Positions 12,906-24,832 of a stretch of DNA of 64,000 nucleotides are shown here, piece after piece (within the stretch, counting starts at the first letter, position 1; the number at the start of each line of letters is the position of its first letter). Location: assembly GCA_947000775.1 (NCBI GenBank), contig CAMQGK010000637.1, positions 17,502,001-17,566,000 on the forward strand. The letters run 5' to 3'. Below the pieces are notes generated by a model that ran no database searches, was not told where the DNA came from, and saw only the letters and a list, made by a program, of their open reading frames with translations. The position numbers and the translations under genes were made by a program. Source of the stretch: Pterois miles. Taxonomy: Eukaryota > Chordata > Actinopteri > Perciformes > Scorpaenidae.

Positions 12906-15397
12906 TCGTAAAATGTAAAATTTTACAAAAAAAGTCATAGTGTAGTATGTAGAAATTTTTCGATGAAAACGTCAAATTTTTTAGATGATGAAAAAAAACA
13001 TGGAAACAGTCACGTTATAGCGTGTAAAATGATTCTATGGTGGAAAGAAGTCATTTCGTAAAATGTTGTAAAATTTTACGAAAAAAAAGTCATAGTATAG
13101 TATGTCAAAATTTTTCGATGAAAACGTCAAATTTTTTAGATGTTTAAAAAAATGATGGAAATGGATGTATTATAGCGTGTGAAATGATTCTATGGTGAAA
13201 AGAAGTCATTTCGTAAATGTTAAATTTTACAAAAAAACGTCATAGTATAGCATGTCGAAATTTTTCGATGAAAACGTTAAATTATTTAGATGTTGAAAAA
13301 AACCATGGAAATGGTGGTATTATAGTGTGTAAAATGATTCTGTGGTGAAAAGAAATCATTTCGTAAAATGTAAAATTTTACATAAAAAGTCATAGTATGT
13401 CGAAATTTTTCGATGAAAACGTCAAATTTTTTAGATGATGAAAAAAACATGGAAACAGTCACGTTATAGCGTGTAAAATTATTCTATGGTGGAAAGAAGT
13501 CATTTCGTAAAATGTAAAATTTTACAAAAAAAAGTCATAGTATAGCATGTCGAAATTTTAATTCGATGAAAACGTTAAATTATTTAGATGTTGAAAAAAA
13601 CCATGGAAATGGTCGTATTATAGCATGTAAAATGATTCTGTGGTGAAAAGAAGTCATTTTGTAAAATGTAAAATTTTACAAGAAAAACGTCATTGTATAG
13701 TATGTCGAAATTTTCCGATGAAAACGTGAAATTATTTAGATGTTTAAAAAAAACATGGAAACGGTCATATTATAGCGTGTAAAATGATTCTATGGTAGAA
13801 AGAAGTCATTTCGTAAAATGTTGTAAAATTTTACAAAAAAAGTCATAGTTTAGTATGTCGAAATTTTTCGATGAAAACATCAAATTTTTTTAGATGTTGA
13901 AAAAAAACCCATGGAAACGGTTGTATTATAGATTGTAAAATGATTCTATGGTGGAAAGAAGTCATTTCGTAAAATGTTGTAAAATTTTACAAAAAAAACG
14001 TCATAGTATAGTATGTCGAAATTTTTCGATGAAAACGTCAAATTATTTAGATGTTGAAAAAAACCATGGAAATGGTCGTATTATAGCGTGTAAAATGATT
14101 CTATGGTGAAAAGAAGTCATTTCGTAAAATGTAAAATTTTACAAAAAAAGTCATAGTATAGCATGTCGAAATTTTTCGATGAAAACATGAAATTTTTTTA
14201 GATGTTGAAAAAAAACCATGGAAACAGTCACGTTATAGCGTGTAAAATGATTCTATGGTGGAAAGAAGTCATTTCGTAAAATGTAAAATTTTACGAAAAA
14301 AACGTCATAGTATAGTATGTCGAAATTTTTTCAATGAAAACGTCAAATTATTTAGATGTTGAAAAAAAACATGGAAATGGTCGTATTATAGCGTGTGAAA
14401 TGATTCTATGGTGAAAAGAAGTCATTTCTTAAATGTAAAATTTTACAAAAAAAAGTCAGAGTATAGTATGTCGAAATTTTTCCATGAAAACGTTAAATTT
14501 TTTAGATGTTGAAAAAAACCATGGAAATGGTCGTATTATAGCGTGTGAAATGATTCTATGGTGAAAAGAAGTCATTTCGTAAAATGTAAAATTTTACAAA
14601 AAAAAAGTCATAGTATAGTATGTCGAAATTTATCTATGAAAACGTTTAATTTTTTAGATTTTGAAAAAAGCCATGGAAACGGTCATATTATAGCGTGTAA
14701 AATGATTCTATGGTGGAAAGAAGTCATTTCGTAAAATGTTGTAAAATTTTACGAAAAAAACGTCATAGTATAGTATGTCAAAATTTTTCGATGAAAACGT
14801 CAAATTTTTTAGATGTTTAAAAAAATGATGGAAATGGATGTATTATAGTGTGTAAAATGTTTCTATGGTGGAAAGAAGTCATTTCGTAAAATGTTGTAAA
14901 ATTTTCACAAAAAAAAGTCATAGTATAGTATGTCGAAATTTTTCCATGAAAACGTTAAATTTTTTTAGATGTTGAAAAAAAACATGGAAATGGTCGTATT
15001 ATAGCGTGTAAAATGATTCTATGGTGGAAAGAAGTCATTTCGTAAAATGTAAAATTTTACGAAAAAAAACGTCATAGTATAGTATGTCGAATTTTTTCGA
15101 TGAAAACGTCAAATTTTTTAGATGTTTAAAAAAATGATGGAAATGGATGTATTATAGTGTGTAAAATGATTCTATGGTGGAAAGAAGTCATTTCGTAAAA
15201 TGTTGTAAAATTTTACAACAAAAAAGTCATAGTATAGTATGTCAAAAATTTTCGATGAAAACATCAAATTTTTTAGATGTTGAAAAAAACATGGAAAACG
15301 GTCGTATTATAGCGTGTAAAATGATTCTGTGGTGGAAAGAAGTTATTTCGTGAAATGTAAAATTTTACAAAAAAAAGTCATAGTATAGTATGTCGAA
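12034..15397 (+). repeat. 3.36 kb HOR, copy 1 (22 monomers)
   Basis: Markers recur one unit to the right: TATCTATG at 12034 and 15398, GTATGTAGAAA at 12945 and 16307, GTAAAATTATTCTATGG at 13473 and 16841, AAGAAAAACG at 13680 and 17051. Offsets are 3362-3371 bp, about 22 monomers. A second TATCTATG monomer lies inside the unit at 14628. Confidence 0.78.
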
Positions 15398-17543
15398 ATT
15401 TATCTATGAAAACGTTTAATTTTTTTAGATTTTGAAAAAAGCCATGGAAACGGTCATATTATAGCGTGTAAAATGATTCTATGGTGTAAAGAAGTCATTT
15501 CGTAAAATATTGTAAAATTTTACAAAAAAACGTCATAGTATAGCATGTCGAAATTTTTCGATGAAAACGTTACATTATTTAGATGTTGAAAAAAAACATG
15601 GAAATGGTGGTATTATAGCGTGTGAAATGATTCTATGGTGAAAAGAAGTCATTTAGTAAATGTAAAATTTTACAAAAAAACGTCATAGTATAGCATGTCG
15701 AAATTTTAATTCGATGAAAACGTTAAATTATTTAGATGTTGTAAAAAACCATGGAAATGGTCGTATTATAGCATGTAAAATGATTCTGTGGTGAAAAGAA
15801 GTCATTTCGTAAAATGTAAAATTTTACAAAAAAAAGTCATAGTATAGTATGTCAAATTTTTTCAATGAAAACGTTAAATTATTTAGATGTTTAAAAAAAA
15901 CATGGAAACGGTCATATTATAGCGTGTAAAATGATTCTATGGTAGAAAGAAGTCATTTAGTAAAATGTTGTAAAATTTTACAAAAAAAGTCATAGTTTAG
16001 TATGTCGAAATTTTTCGATGAAAACATCAAATTTTTTTAGATGTTGTAAAAAACCATGGAAACGGTTCTATTATAGATTGTAAAATGATTCTATGGTGGA
16101 AAGAAGTCATTTCGTAAAATGTTGTAAAATTTTACAAAAAAAACGTCATAGTATAGTATGTCGAATTTTTTTCGATGAAAACGTCAAATTATTTAGATGT
16201 TGAAAAAAACATGGAAATGGTCGTATTACAGCGTGTAAAATGATTCTATGGTGAAAAGAAGTCATTTCGTAAAATGTAAAATTTTACAAAAAAAAGTCAT
16301 AGTGTAGTATGTAGAAATTTTTCGATGAAAACGTCAAATTTTTTAGATGATGAAAAAAAACATGGAAACAGTCACGTTATAGCGTGTAAAATGATTCTAT
16401 GGTGGAAAGAAGTCATTTCGTAAAATGTTGTAAAATTTTACGAAAAAAACGTCATAGTATAGTATGTCAAAATTTCTCGATGAAAACGTCAAATTTTTTT
16501 AGATGTTTAAAAAAATGATGGAAATGGATGTATTATAGCGTGTGAAATGATTCTATGGTGAAAAGAAGTCATTTCGTAAATGTTAAATTTTACAAAAAAA
16601 CGTCATAGTATAGTATGTCGAAATTTTTCGATGAAAACGTTAAATTATTTAGATGTTGAAAAAAACCATGGAAATGGTCGTATTATAGCGTGTAAAATGA
16701 TTCTATGGTGAAAAGAAGTCATTTCGTAAAATGTAAAATTTTACAAAAAAAGTCATAGTATAGTATGTCGAAATTTTTCGATGAAAACGTCAAATTTTTT
16801 AGATGATGAAAAAAACATGGAAACAGTCACGTTATAGCGTGTAAAATTATTCTATGGTGGAAAGAAGTCATTTCGTAAAATGTTGTAAAATTTTACAAAA
16901 AAAAGTCATAGTATAGCATGTCGAAATTTTAATTCGATGAAAACGTTAAATTATTTAGATGTTGAAAAAAACCATGGAAATGGTCGTATTATAGCATGTA
17001 AAATGATTCTGTGGTGAAAAGAAGTCATTTTGTAAAATGTAAAATTTTACAAGAAAAACGTCATAGTATAGTATGTCGAAATTTTCCGATGAAAACGTGA
17101 AATTATTTAGATGTTGAAAAAAAACATGGAAACGGTCATATTATAGCGTGTAAAATGATTCTATGGTAGAAAGAAGTCATTTCGTAAAATGTTGTAAAAT
17201 TTTACAAAAAAAGTCATATTTTAGTATGTCGAAATTTTTCGATGAAAACATCAAATTTTTTTAGATGTTGAAAAAAACCCATGGAAACGGATGTATTATA
17301 GATTGTAAAATGATTCTATGGTGGAAAGAAGTCATTTCGTAAAATGTTGTAAAATTTTACAAAAAAAACGTCATAGTATAGTATGTCGAATTTTTTCGAT
17401 GAAAACGTCAAATTATTTAGATGTTGAAAAAAACCATGGAAATGGTCGTATTATAGCGTGTAAAATGATTCTATGGTGAAAAGAAGTCATTTCGTAAAAT
17501 GTAAAATTTTACAAAAAAAGTCATAGTATAGTATGTCGAAATT

Positions 17544-17560
17544 TTTCGATGAAAACGTGA
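17544..17560 (+). promoter_or_regulatory. Closest CENP-B-box match (8 of 9 essential bases)
   Basis: Here the motif reads TTTCGATGAAAACGTGA, so only one essential position differs from NTTCGNNNNANNCGGGN. The same version occurs at 33761-33777 and 60010-60026. The GTGA ending is a minority variant of the usual GTCA. Confidence 0.45.
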
Positions 17561-17661
17561 AATTTTTTTAGATGTTGAAAAAAACATGGAAACAGTCACG
17601 TTATAGCGTGTAAAATGATTTATGGTGGAAAGAAGTCATTTCGTAAAATGTAAAATTTTAC

Positions 17662-17790
17662 GAAAAAAATGTTGTGATTCAATGAAAACGCAAATATTTA
17701 GATGTTAAAAAAAAAAGGGAAAGGGGGAAAAAAAAGGGGGGGAAATATTCTATGGGAAAAAAAGTCATTTCTTAAATGTAAAATTTACAA
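17662..17790 (+). repeat. Degraded patch 2 with G-runs
   Basis: Its intact paralog is about 14290-14430. Relative to it roughly 32 bp are missing, and the stretch that should read CATGGAAATGGTCGTATTAT is replaced by alternating A-runs and G-runs (GGG, GGGGG, GGGGGGG and GGG at 17717-17756). The abrupt return to perfect satellite on both sides suggests a low-quality consensus rather than slow decay. Confidence 0.6.
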
Positions 17791-18350
17791 AAAAGTCAGA
17801 GTATAGTATGTCGAAATTTTTCCATGAAAACGTTAAATTATTTAGATGTTGAAAAAAACCATGGAAATGGTCGTATTATAGCGTGTGAAATGATTCTATG
17901 GTGAAAAGAAGTCATTTCGTAAATGTAAAATTTTACAAGAAAAAAGTCATAGTATAGTATGTCGAAATTTATCTATGAAAACGTTTAATTTTTTAGATTT
18001 TTAAAAAAAAGCCATGGAAACGGTCATATTATAGCGTGTAAAATGATTCTATGGTGGAAAGAAGTCATTTCGTAAAATGTTGTAAAATTTTACAAAAAAA
18101 AGTCATAGTATAGTATGTCAAAATTTTTCGATGAAAACGTCAAATTTTTTAGATGTTAAAAAAAATGATGGAAATGGATGTATTATAGTTTGTAAAATGA
18201 TTCTATGGTGGAAAGAAGTCATTTCGTAAAATGTTGTAAAATTTTCACAAAAAAAAGTCATAGTATAGTATGTCGAAATTTTTCCATGAAAACGTTAAAT
18301 TTTTTAGATGTTGAAAAAAAACATGGAAATGGTCGTATTATAGCGTGTGA

Positions 18351-21300
18351 AATGATTCTATGGTGAAAAGAAGTCATTTCGTAAATGTTAAATTTTACAA
18401 AAAAAAGTCATAGTATAGTATGTCGAAATTTTTCGATGAAAACGTTAAATTATTTAGATGTTGAAAAAAAACATGGAAATGGTGTTATTATAGTGTGTAA
18501 AATGATTCTGTGGTGAAAAGAAATCATTCCGTAAAATGTAAAATTTTACATAAAAAGTCATAGTATAGTATGTCGAAATTTTTCGATGAAAACATGAAAT
18601 TTTTTAGATGTTGAAAAAAACCATGGAAACAGTAACATTATAGCGTGTAAAATGATTCTATGGTGGAAAGAAATCATTTCGTAAAATGTAAAATTTTACA
18701 AAAAAAACGTTATAGTATAGTATGTCGAATTTTTCGATGAAAACGTCAAATTATTTAGATGTTGAAAAAAACCATGGAAATGGTCGTATTATAGCGTGTA
18801 AAATGATTCTATGGTGGAAAGAAGTCATTTCGTAAAATGTAAAATTTTACAAAAAAAGTCATAGTATAAATGTCGAAATTTTTCCATGAAAACGTCAAAT
18901 TTTTTAGATGATGAAAAAAAACATGGAAACAGTCACGTTATAGCGTGTAAAATGATTCTATGGTGGAAAGAAGTCATTTCGTAAAATGTAAAATTTTACG
19001 AAAAAAACGTCATAGTATAGTATGTCGAATTTTTTCGATGAAAACGTCAAATTATTTAGATGTTGAAAAAAACCATGGAAATGGTCGTATTATAGCGTGT
19101 AAAATGATTCTATGGTGAAAAGAAGTCATTTCGTAAAATGTAAAATTTTACAAAAAAAGTCATAGTATAGTATGTCGAAATTTTTCGATGAAAACGTCAA
19201 ATTTTTTAGATTATGAAAAAAAACATGGAAACAGTCACGTTATAGCGTGTAAAATGATTCTATGGTGGAAAGAAGTCATTTCGTAAAATGTTGTAAAATT
19301 TTACGAAAAAAACGTCATAGTATAGTATGTCAAAATTTTTCGATGAAAACGTCAAATTTTTTAGATGTTTAAAAAAATGATGGAAATGGATGTATTATAG
19401 TGTGTAAAATGTTTCTATGGTGGAAAGAAGTCATTTCGTAAAATGTTGTAAAATTTTCACAAAAAAAAGTCATAGTATAGTATGTCGAAATTTTTCCATG
19501 AAAACGTTAAATTTTTTAGATGTTGAAAAAAAACATGGAAATGGTCGTATTATAGCGTGTGAAATGATTCTATGGTGAAAAGAAGTCATTTCGTAAATGT
19601 TAAATTTTACAAAAAAAACGTCATAGTATAGCATGTCGAAATTTTTCGATGAAAACGTTAAATTATTTAGATGTTGAAAAAAAACATGGAAATGGTGGTA
19701 TTATAGTGTGTAAAATGATTCTGTGGTGAAAAGAAATCATTCCGTAAAATGTAAAATTTTACATAAAAAGTCATAGTATAGTATGTCGAAATTTTTCGAT
19801 GAAAACATGAAATTTTTTTAGATGTTGAAAAAAAACCATGGAAACAGTAACATTATAGCGTGTAAAATGATTCTATGGTGGAAAGAAATCATTTCGTAAA
19901 ATGTAAAATTTTACGAAAAAAAACATCATAGTATAGTATGTCGAAATTTTTCGATGAAAACATCAAATTTTTTTGATGTTTAAAAAAATGATGGACATGG
20001 ATTTATTATAGTGTGTAAAATGATTCTATGGTGGAAAGAAGTCATTTCGTAAAATGTTGTAAAATTTTACAAAAAAAACGTCATAGTATAGTATGTCGAA
20101 TTTTTTCGATGAAAACGTCAAATTATTTAGATGTTGAAAAAAACCATGGAAATGGTCGTATTATAGCGTGTAAAATGATTCTATGGTGGAAAGAAGTCAT
20201 TTCGTAAAATGTAAAATTTTACAAAAAAGTCATAGTATAGTATGTCGAATTTTTTCGATGAAAACGTCAAATTATTTAGATGTTGAAAAAAACCATGGAA
20301 ATGGTCGTATTATAGCGTGTGAAATGATTCTATGTTGAAAAGAAGTCATTTCGTAAATGTTAAATTTTACAAAAAAACGTCATAGTATAGCATGTCGAAA
20401 TTTTTCGATGAAAACGTCAAATTATTTAGATGTTGAAAAAAACCATGGAAATGGTGGTATTACAGTGTGTAAAATGATTCTGTGGTGGAAAGAAGTCATT
20501 TCGTAAAATGTTGTAAAATTTTACAAAAAAAACGTCATAGTATAGTATGTCGAATTTTTTCGATGAAAATGTCAAATTTTTTAGATGTTTAAAAAAATGA
20601 TGGAAATGGATGTATTATAGTGTGTAAAATGATTCTGTGGTGGAAAGAAGTTATTTCGTGAAATGTAAAATTTTACAAAAAAAAGTCATAGTATAGTATG
20701 TCGAAATTTATCTATGAAAACGTTTAATTTTTTAGATTTTGAAAAAAGCCATGGAAACGGTCATATTATAGCGTGTAAAATGATTCTATGGTGTAAAGAA
20801 GTCATTTCGTAAAATATTGTAAAATTTTACAAAAAAACGTCATAGTATAGCATGTCGAAATTTTTCGATGAAAACGTTAAATTATTTAGATGTTGAAAAA
20901 AACATGTAAATGGTGGTATTATAGCGTGTGAAATGATTCTATGGTGAAAAGAAGTCATTTAGTAAATTGTAAAATTTTACAAAAAAAAGTCATAGTATAG
21001 CATGTCGAAATTTTAATTCGATGAAAACGTTAAATTATTTAGATGTTGTAAAAAACCATGGAAATGGTCGTATTATAGCATGTAAAATGATTCTGTGGTG
21101 AAAAGAAGTCATTTCGTAAAATGTAAAATTTTACAAAAAAAAGTCATAGTATAGTATGTCAAATTTTTTCAATGAAAACGTTAAATTATTTAGATGTTTA
21201 AAAAAAACATGGAAACGGTCATATTATAGCGTGTAAAATGATTCTATGGTAGAAAGAAGTCATTTAGTAAAATGTTGTAAAATTTTACAAAAAAAGTCAT

Positions 21301-22610
21301 AGTTTAGTATGTCGAAATTTTTCGATGAAAACATCAAATTTTTTTAGATGTTGAAAAAAACCATGGAAACGGTTCTATTATAGATTGTAAAATGATTCTA
21401 TGGTGGAAAGAAGTCATTTCGTAAAATGTTGTAAAATTTTACAAAAAAAACGTCATAGTATAGTATGTCGAATTTTTTCGATGAAAACGTCAAATTATTT
21501 AGATGTTGAAAAAAACCATGGAAATGGTCGTATTATAGCGTGTAAAATGATTCTATGGTGAAAAGAAGTCATTTCGTAAAATGTTAAATTTTACAAAAAA
21601 AAGTCATAGTATAGCATGTCGAAATTTTTCGATGAAAACGTCAAATTTTTTAGATGATGAAAAAAAATGATGGAAATGGATGTATTATAGCGTGTAAAAT
21701 GATTCTATGGTGGAAAGAAGTCATTTCGTAAAATGTTGTAAAATTTTACAAAAAAAAACGTCATAGTATAGTATGTCGAAATTTTTTCGATGAAAACGTC
21801 AAATTATTTAAATGTTGAAAAAAACCATGGAAATGGTCGTATTATAGCATGTAAAACGATTCTATGGTGAAAAGAAGTCATTTCGTAAAATGTAAAATTT
21901 TACAAAAAAAGTCATAGTATAGTATGTCGAAATTTTTTGATGAAAACGTCAAATTTTTTAGATGATGAAAAAAACCATGGAAACAGTCACGTTATAGCGT
22001 GTAAAATTATTCTATGGTGGAAAGAAGTCATTTCGTAAAATGTTGTAAAATTTTACAAAAAAAAGTCATAGTATAGTATGTCGAAATTTTAATTCGATGA
22101 AAACGTCAAATTATTTAGATGTTGAAAAAAACCATGGAAATGGATGTATTATAGTATGTAAAATGATTCTGTGGTGAAAAGAAGTCATTTTGTAAAATTT
22201 GTAAAATTTTACAAGAAAAACGTCATAGTATAGTATGTCGAAATTTTCCGATGAAAACGTGAAATTATTTAGATGTTTAAAAAAAACATGGAAACGGTCA
22301 TATTATAGCGTGTAAAATGATTCTATGGTAGAAAGAAGTCATTTCGTAAAATGTTGTAAAATTTTACAAAAAAAGTCATAGTATAGTATGTCGAAATTTT
22401 TCGATGAAAACGTCAAATTTTTTAGATGATGAAAAAAAACATGGAAACAGTCATGTTATAGCGTGTAAAATGATTCTATGGTGGAAAGAAATCATTTCGT
22501 AAACTGTAAAATTTTACAAAAAAAACGTCATAGTATAGTATGTCGAAATTTTTCGATGAAAACGTCAAATTATTTAGATGTTGAAAAAAACCATGGAAAT
22601 GGTCGTATTA
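18351..22610 (+). repeat. Mosaic satellite block including 3.6 kb repeat, copy 1
   Basis: Markers match the following block at 3613-3629 bp: GTTTCTATGG at 19411 and 23037, ACATCATAG at 19923 and 23552, GTAAAATTATT at 22001 and 25616, AAGAAAAA at 22213 and 25826. The middle (TATCTATG monomer at 20706, AGTTTAGTATG near 21300) is not collinear with the second copy, so whole monomers were rearranged between the matching ends. No gene is present. Confidence 0.6.
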
Positions 22611-22710
22611 TAGCGTGTAAAATGATTCTATGGTGAAAAGAAGTCATTTCGTAAAATGTAAAATTTTACAAAAAAAGTCATAGTATAGTATGTCGAAATT
22701 TTTCGATGAC

Positions 22711-22746
22711 GTTTTTTTGTTTTGAAGCTGGCGCTTCGGTAGTCGG
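22711..22746. other. GC-rich non-satellite insertion with a hairpin
   Basis: A normal monomer reads into CGATGACG and is then interrupted by a T-run and a GC-rich stretch unlike any monomer variant. It contains GAAGC-TGGC-GCTTC (22724-22737), a perfect 5-bp stem with a 4-base loop, followed by GGTAGTCGGGG. Satellite resumes at GAAAGAAGTCATT with small dropouts to about 22800. About 70 bp of the expected monomer is absent. It could be an insertion scar, a filler at a repair junction, or an assembly join. I do not recognise the source. Confidence 0.7.
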
Positions 22747-24174
22747 GGAAAGAAGTCATTCGTAAATGTTAAATTTTACAAAAAAAGTCATAGTATAAAT
22801 GTTGAAATTTTTCCATGAAAACGTCAAATTTTTTAGATGATGAAAAAAAACATGGAAACAGTCACGTTATAGCGTGTAAAATGATTCTATGGTGGAAAGA
22901 AGTCATTTCGTAAAATATGTAAAATTTTACGAAAAAAACGTCATAGTATAGTATGTCAAAATTTTTCGATGAAAACGTCAAATTTTTTAGATTATGAAAA
23001 AAAAGATGGAAACGGATGTATTATAGCGTGTAAAATGTTTCTATGGTGGAAAGAAGTCATTTCGTAAAATGTTGTAAAATTTTCACAAAAAAAAGTCATA
23101 GTATAGTATGTCGAAATTTTTCCATGAAAACGTCAAATTTTTTAGATGTTGAAAAAAAAACATGGAAATGGACGTATTATAGTGTGTAAAATGATTCTAT
23201 GGTGGAAAGAAGTCATTTCGTAAATGTTAAATTTTCACACAAAAAAACGTCATAGTATAGCATGTCGAAATTTTTCGATGAAAACGTTAAATTATTTAGA
23301 TGTTGAAAAAAAACATGGAAATGGTGGTATTATAGTGTGTAAAATGATTCTGTGGTGAAAAGAAATCATTCCGTAAAATGTAAAATTTTACATAAAAAGT
23401 CATAGTATAGTATGTCGAAATTTTTCGATGAAAACATGAAATTTTTTTAGATGTTGAAAAAAAACCATGGAAACAGTCACATTATAGCGTGTAAAATGAT
23501 TCTATGGTGGAAAGAAATCATTTCGTAAAATGTAAAATTTTACGAAAAAAAACATCATAGTATAGTATGTCGAAATTTTTCGATGAAAACATCAAATTTT
23601 TTTGATGTTTAAAAAAATGATGGAAATGGATTTATTATAGTGTGTAAAATGATTCTATGGTGGAAAGAAGTCATTTCGTAAAATGTTGTAAAATTTTACA
23701 AAAAAAACGTCATAGTATAGTATGTCGAATTTTTTCGATGAAAACGTCAAATTATTTAGATGTTGAAAAAAACCATGGAAATGGTCGTATTATAGCGTGT
23801 AAAATGATTCTATGGTGAAAAGAAGTCATTTCGTAAAATGTAAAATTTTACAAAAAAAGTCATAGTATAGTATGTCGAATTTTTTCGATGAAAACGTCAA
23901 ATTTTTTAGATGATGAAAAAAACCATGAAAATGGTCACATTATAGCGTGTGAAATGATTCTATGGTGGAAAGAAGTCATTTCGTAAAATGTTTAAATTTT
24001 ACAAAAAAACGTCATAGTATAGCATGTCGAAATTTTAATTCGATGAAAACGTTAAATTATTTAGATGTTGAAAAAAACCATGGAAATGGTGGTATTATAG
24101 TGTGTAAAATGATTCTGTGGTGAAAAGAAATCATTTCGTAAAATGTAAAATTTTACAAAAAAAGTCATAGTATG

Positions 24175-24295
24175 GTATGTCGAAATTTTGATGAGTAAAT
24201 TTTTGATGTTTAAAAAAAAATGGGGTCATTTTGCGTGTAAAATGATTCTATGGTAGAAAGAAGTCATTTGTAAAATGTGTAAAATTTCAAAAAAA
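24175..24295 (+). repeat. Degraded satellite patch 3
   Basis: Here the monomer is compressed (CGAAATTTTGATGAGTAAAT, then ATGGGGTCATTTTGCGTG), with most changes explained by missing bases. The flanks are clean on both sides. Confidence 0.6.
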
Positions 24296-24720
24296 GTCAT
24301 AGTTTAGTATGTCGAAATTTTTCGATGAAAACATCAAATTTTTTTAGATGTTGAAAAAAAACCATGGAAAGGTTGTATTATAGATTGTAAAATGATTCTA
24401 TGGTGGAAAGAAGTCATTTCGTAAAATGTTGTAAAATTTTACAAAAAAAACGTTATAGTATAGTGTGTCGAAATTTTTCGATGAAAACGTCAAATTTTTT
24501 AGATGATGAAAAAAAATATGGAAACAGTCACATTATAGCGTGTAAAATGATTCTATGGTGGAAAGAAGTCATTTCGTAAAATGTAAAATTTTACGAAAAA
24601 AAACGTCATAGTAAAGTATGTCGAAATTTTTCGATGAAAACGTCAAATTTTTTAGATGTTTAAAAAAATGATGGAAATGGATGTATTATAGTGTGTAAAA
24701 TGATTCTATGGTGGAAAGAA

Positions 24721-24757
24721 GTCATTTCGTAAAATGTTGTAAAATTTTACAAAAAAA
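24721..24757 (+). repeat. Sub-repeat B (37 bp) of the monomer
   Basis: First of four GTCA-anchored segments in the reference monomer. It begins GTCATTTCGTAAAATG and includes the AT palindrome. Compared with sub-repeats A and C it lacks the TAG element but keeps a GTAAAATG that aligns with GTGTAAAATG of sub-repeat A. The segment immediately upstream (ATGGTGGAAAGAAGTCAT) aligns with ATGGAAACAGTCAT upstream of A. Confidence 0.6.
24737..24752. promoter_or_regulatory. Conserved 16-bp perfect AT palindrome
   Basis: TTGTAAAATTTTACAA equals its own reverse complement. A 14-bp core, TGTAAAATTTTACA, is present in a large share of monomers. In the 3-bp-shorter class followed by CATAAAA, the palindrome is ATGTAAAATTTTACAT, also 16 bp. 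Copies with ACGAAAA or TTCACAAAA on the right side shorten or break it. It could form a cruciform or bind a dimeric protein. Any function is inference. Confidence 0.7.
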
Positions 24758-24794
24758 GTCATAGTATAGCATGTCGAAATTTTTCGATGAAAAC
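24758..24794 (+). repeat. Sub-repeat C (37 bp) of the monomer
   Basis: It begins GTCATAGTATAGCATGTCGAAA. This aligns closely with sub-repeat A (GTCATGTTATAGCGTGTAAAA), sharing GTCAT, TATAGC, TGT and AAA in the same order and spacing. It carries the TCGAAA/TTTCGA dyad. Confidence 0.65.
24774..24787. promoter_or_regulatory. TCGAAA-TT-TTTCGA dyad in the monomer
   Basis: Perfect 6-bp inverted arms around a 2-bp centre, present in most monomers. A common variant replaces the centre with TTTTAA (CGAAATTTTAATTCG, for example near 13551, 16923, 33290, 58023) and still keeps 5-bp TCGAA/TTCGA arms. The right arm is shared with the CENP-B-box-like motif. Confidence 0.65.
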
Positions 24795-24798
24795 GTCA
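24782..24798 (+). promoter_or_regulatory. CENP-B-box-like 17-bp motif
   Basis: TTTCGATGAAAACGTCA aligned with the mammalian CENP-B box NTTCGNNNNANNCGGGN matches TTCG, the central A and CG, which is 7 of 9 essential positions. It matches 13 of 17 of the full alphoid box. The mismatches are the last two G positions (TC here). The motif is present in nearly every monomer, with CpG-decay variants. CENP-B itself is a domesticated transposase known from mammals and its role elsewhere is unproven, so binding is inference. Confidence 0.45.
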
Positions 24799-24832
24799 AA
24801 TTTTTTAGATGATGAAAAAAACCAGGGAAACA
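24795..24832 (+). repeat. Sub-repeat D (38 bp) of the monomer
   Basis: It begins GTCAAATTTTTTAGATGATG. It aligns with C and A through GTCA, TAG, ATG and a following AAAA run. The GAAAAC just before its GTCA matches the GAAA that precedes GTCA in A and B. This is the most A/T-run-rich quarter of the monomer and the site of the main class-diagnostic variants (GATGATG, GATGTTG, GATGTTT, GATATTT). Confidence 0.6.

Larger units (their letters stand above)
15398..18350 (+). repeat. 3.36 kb HOR, copy 2 (truncated)
   Basis: It tracks copy 1 to about 18350. The offset falls from 3371 bp to 3339 bp across the degraded patch at 17662-17790, so about 32 bp are missing there relative to copy 1. The right end switches to a different variant order. 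Confidence 0.75.
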
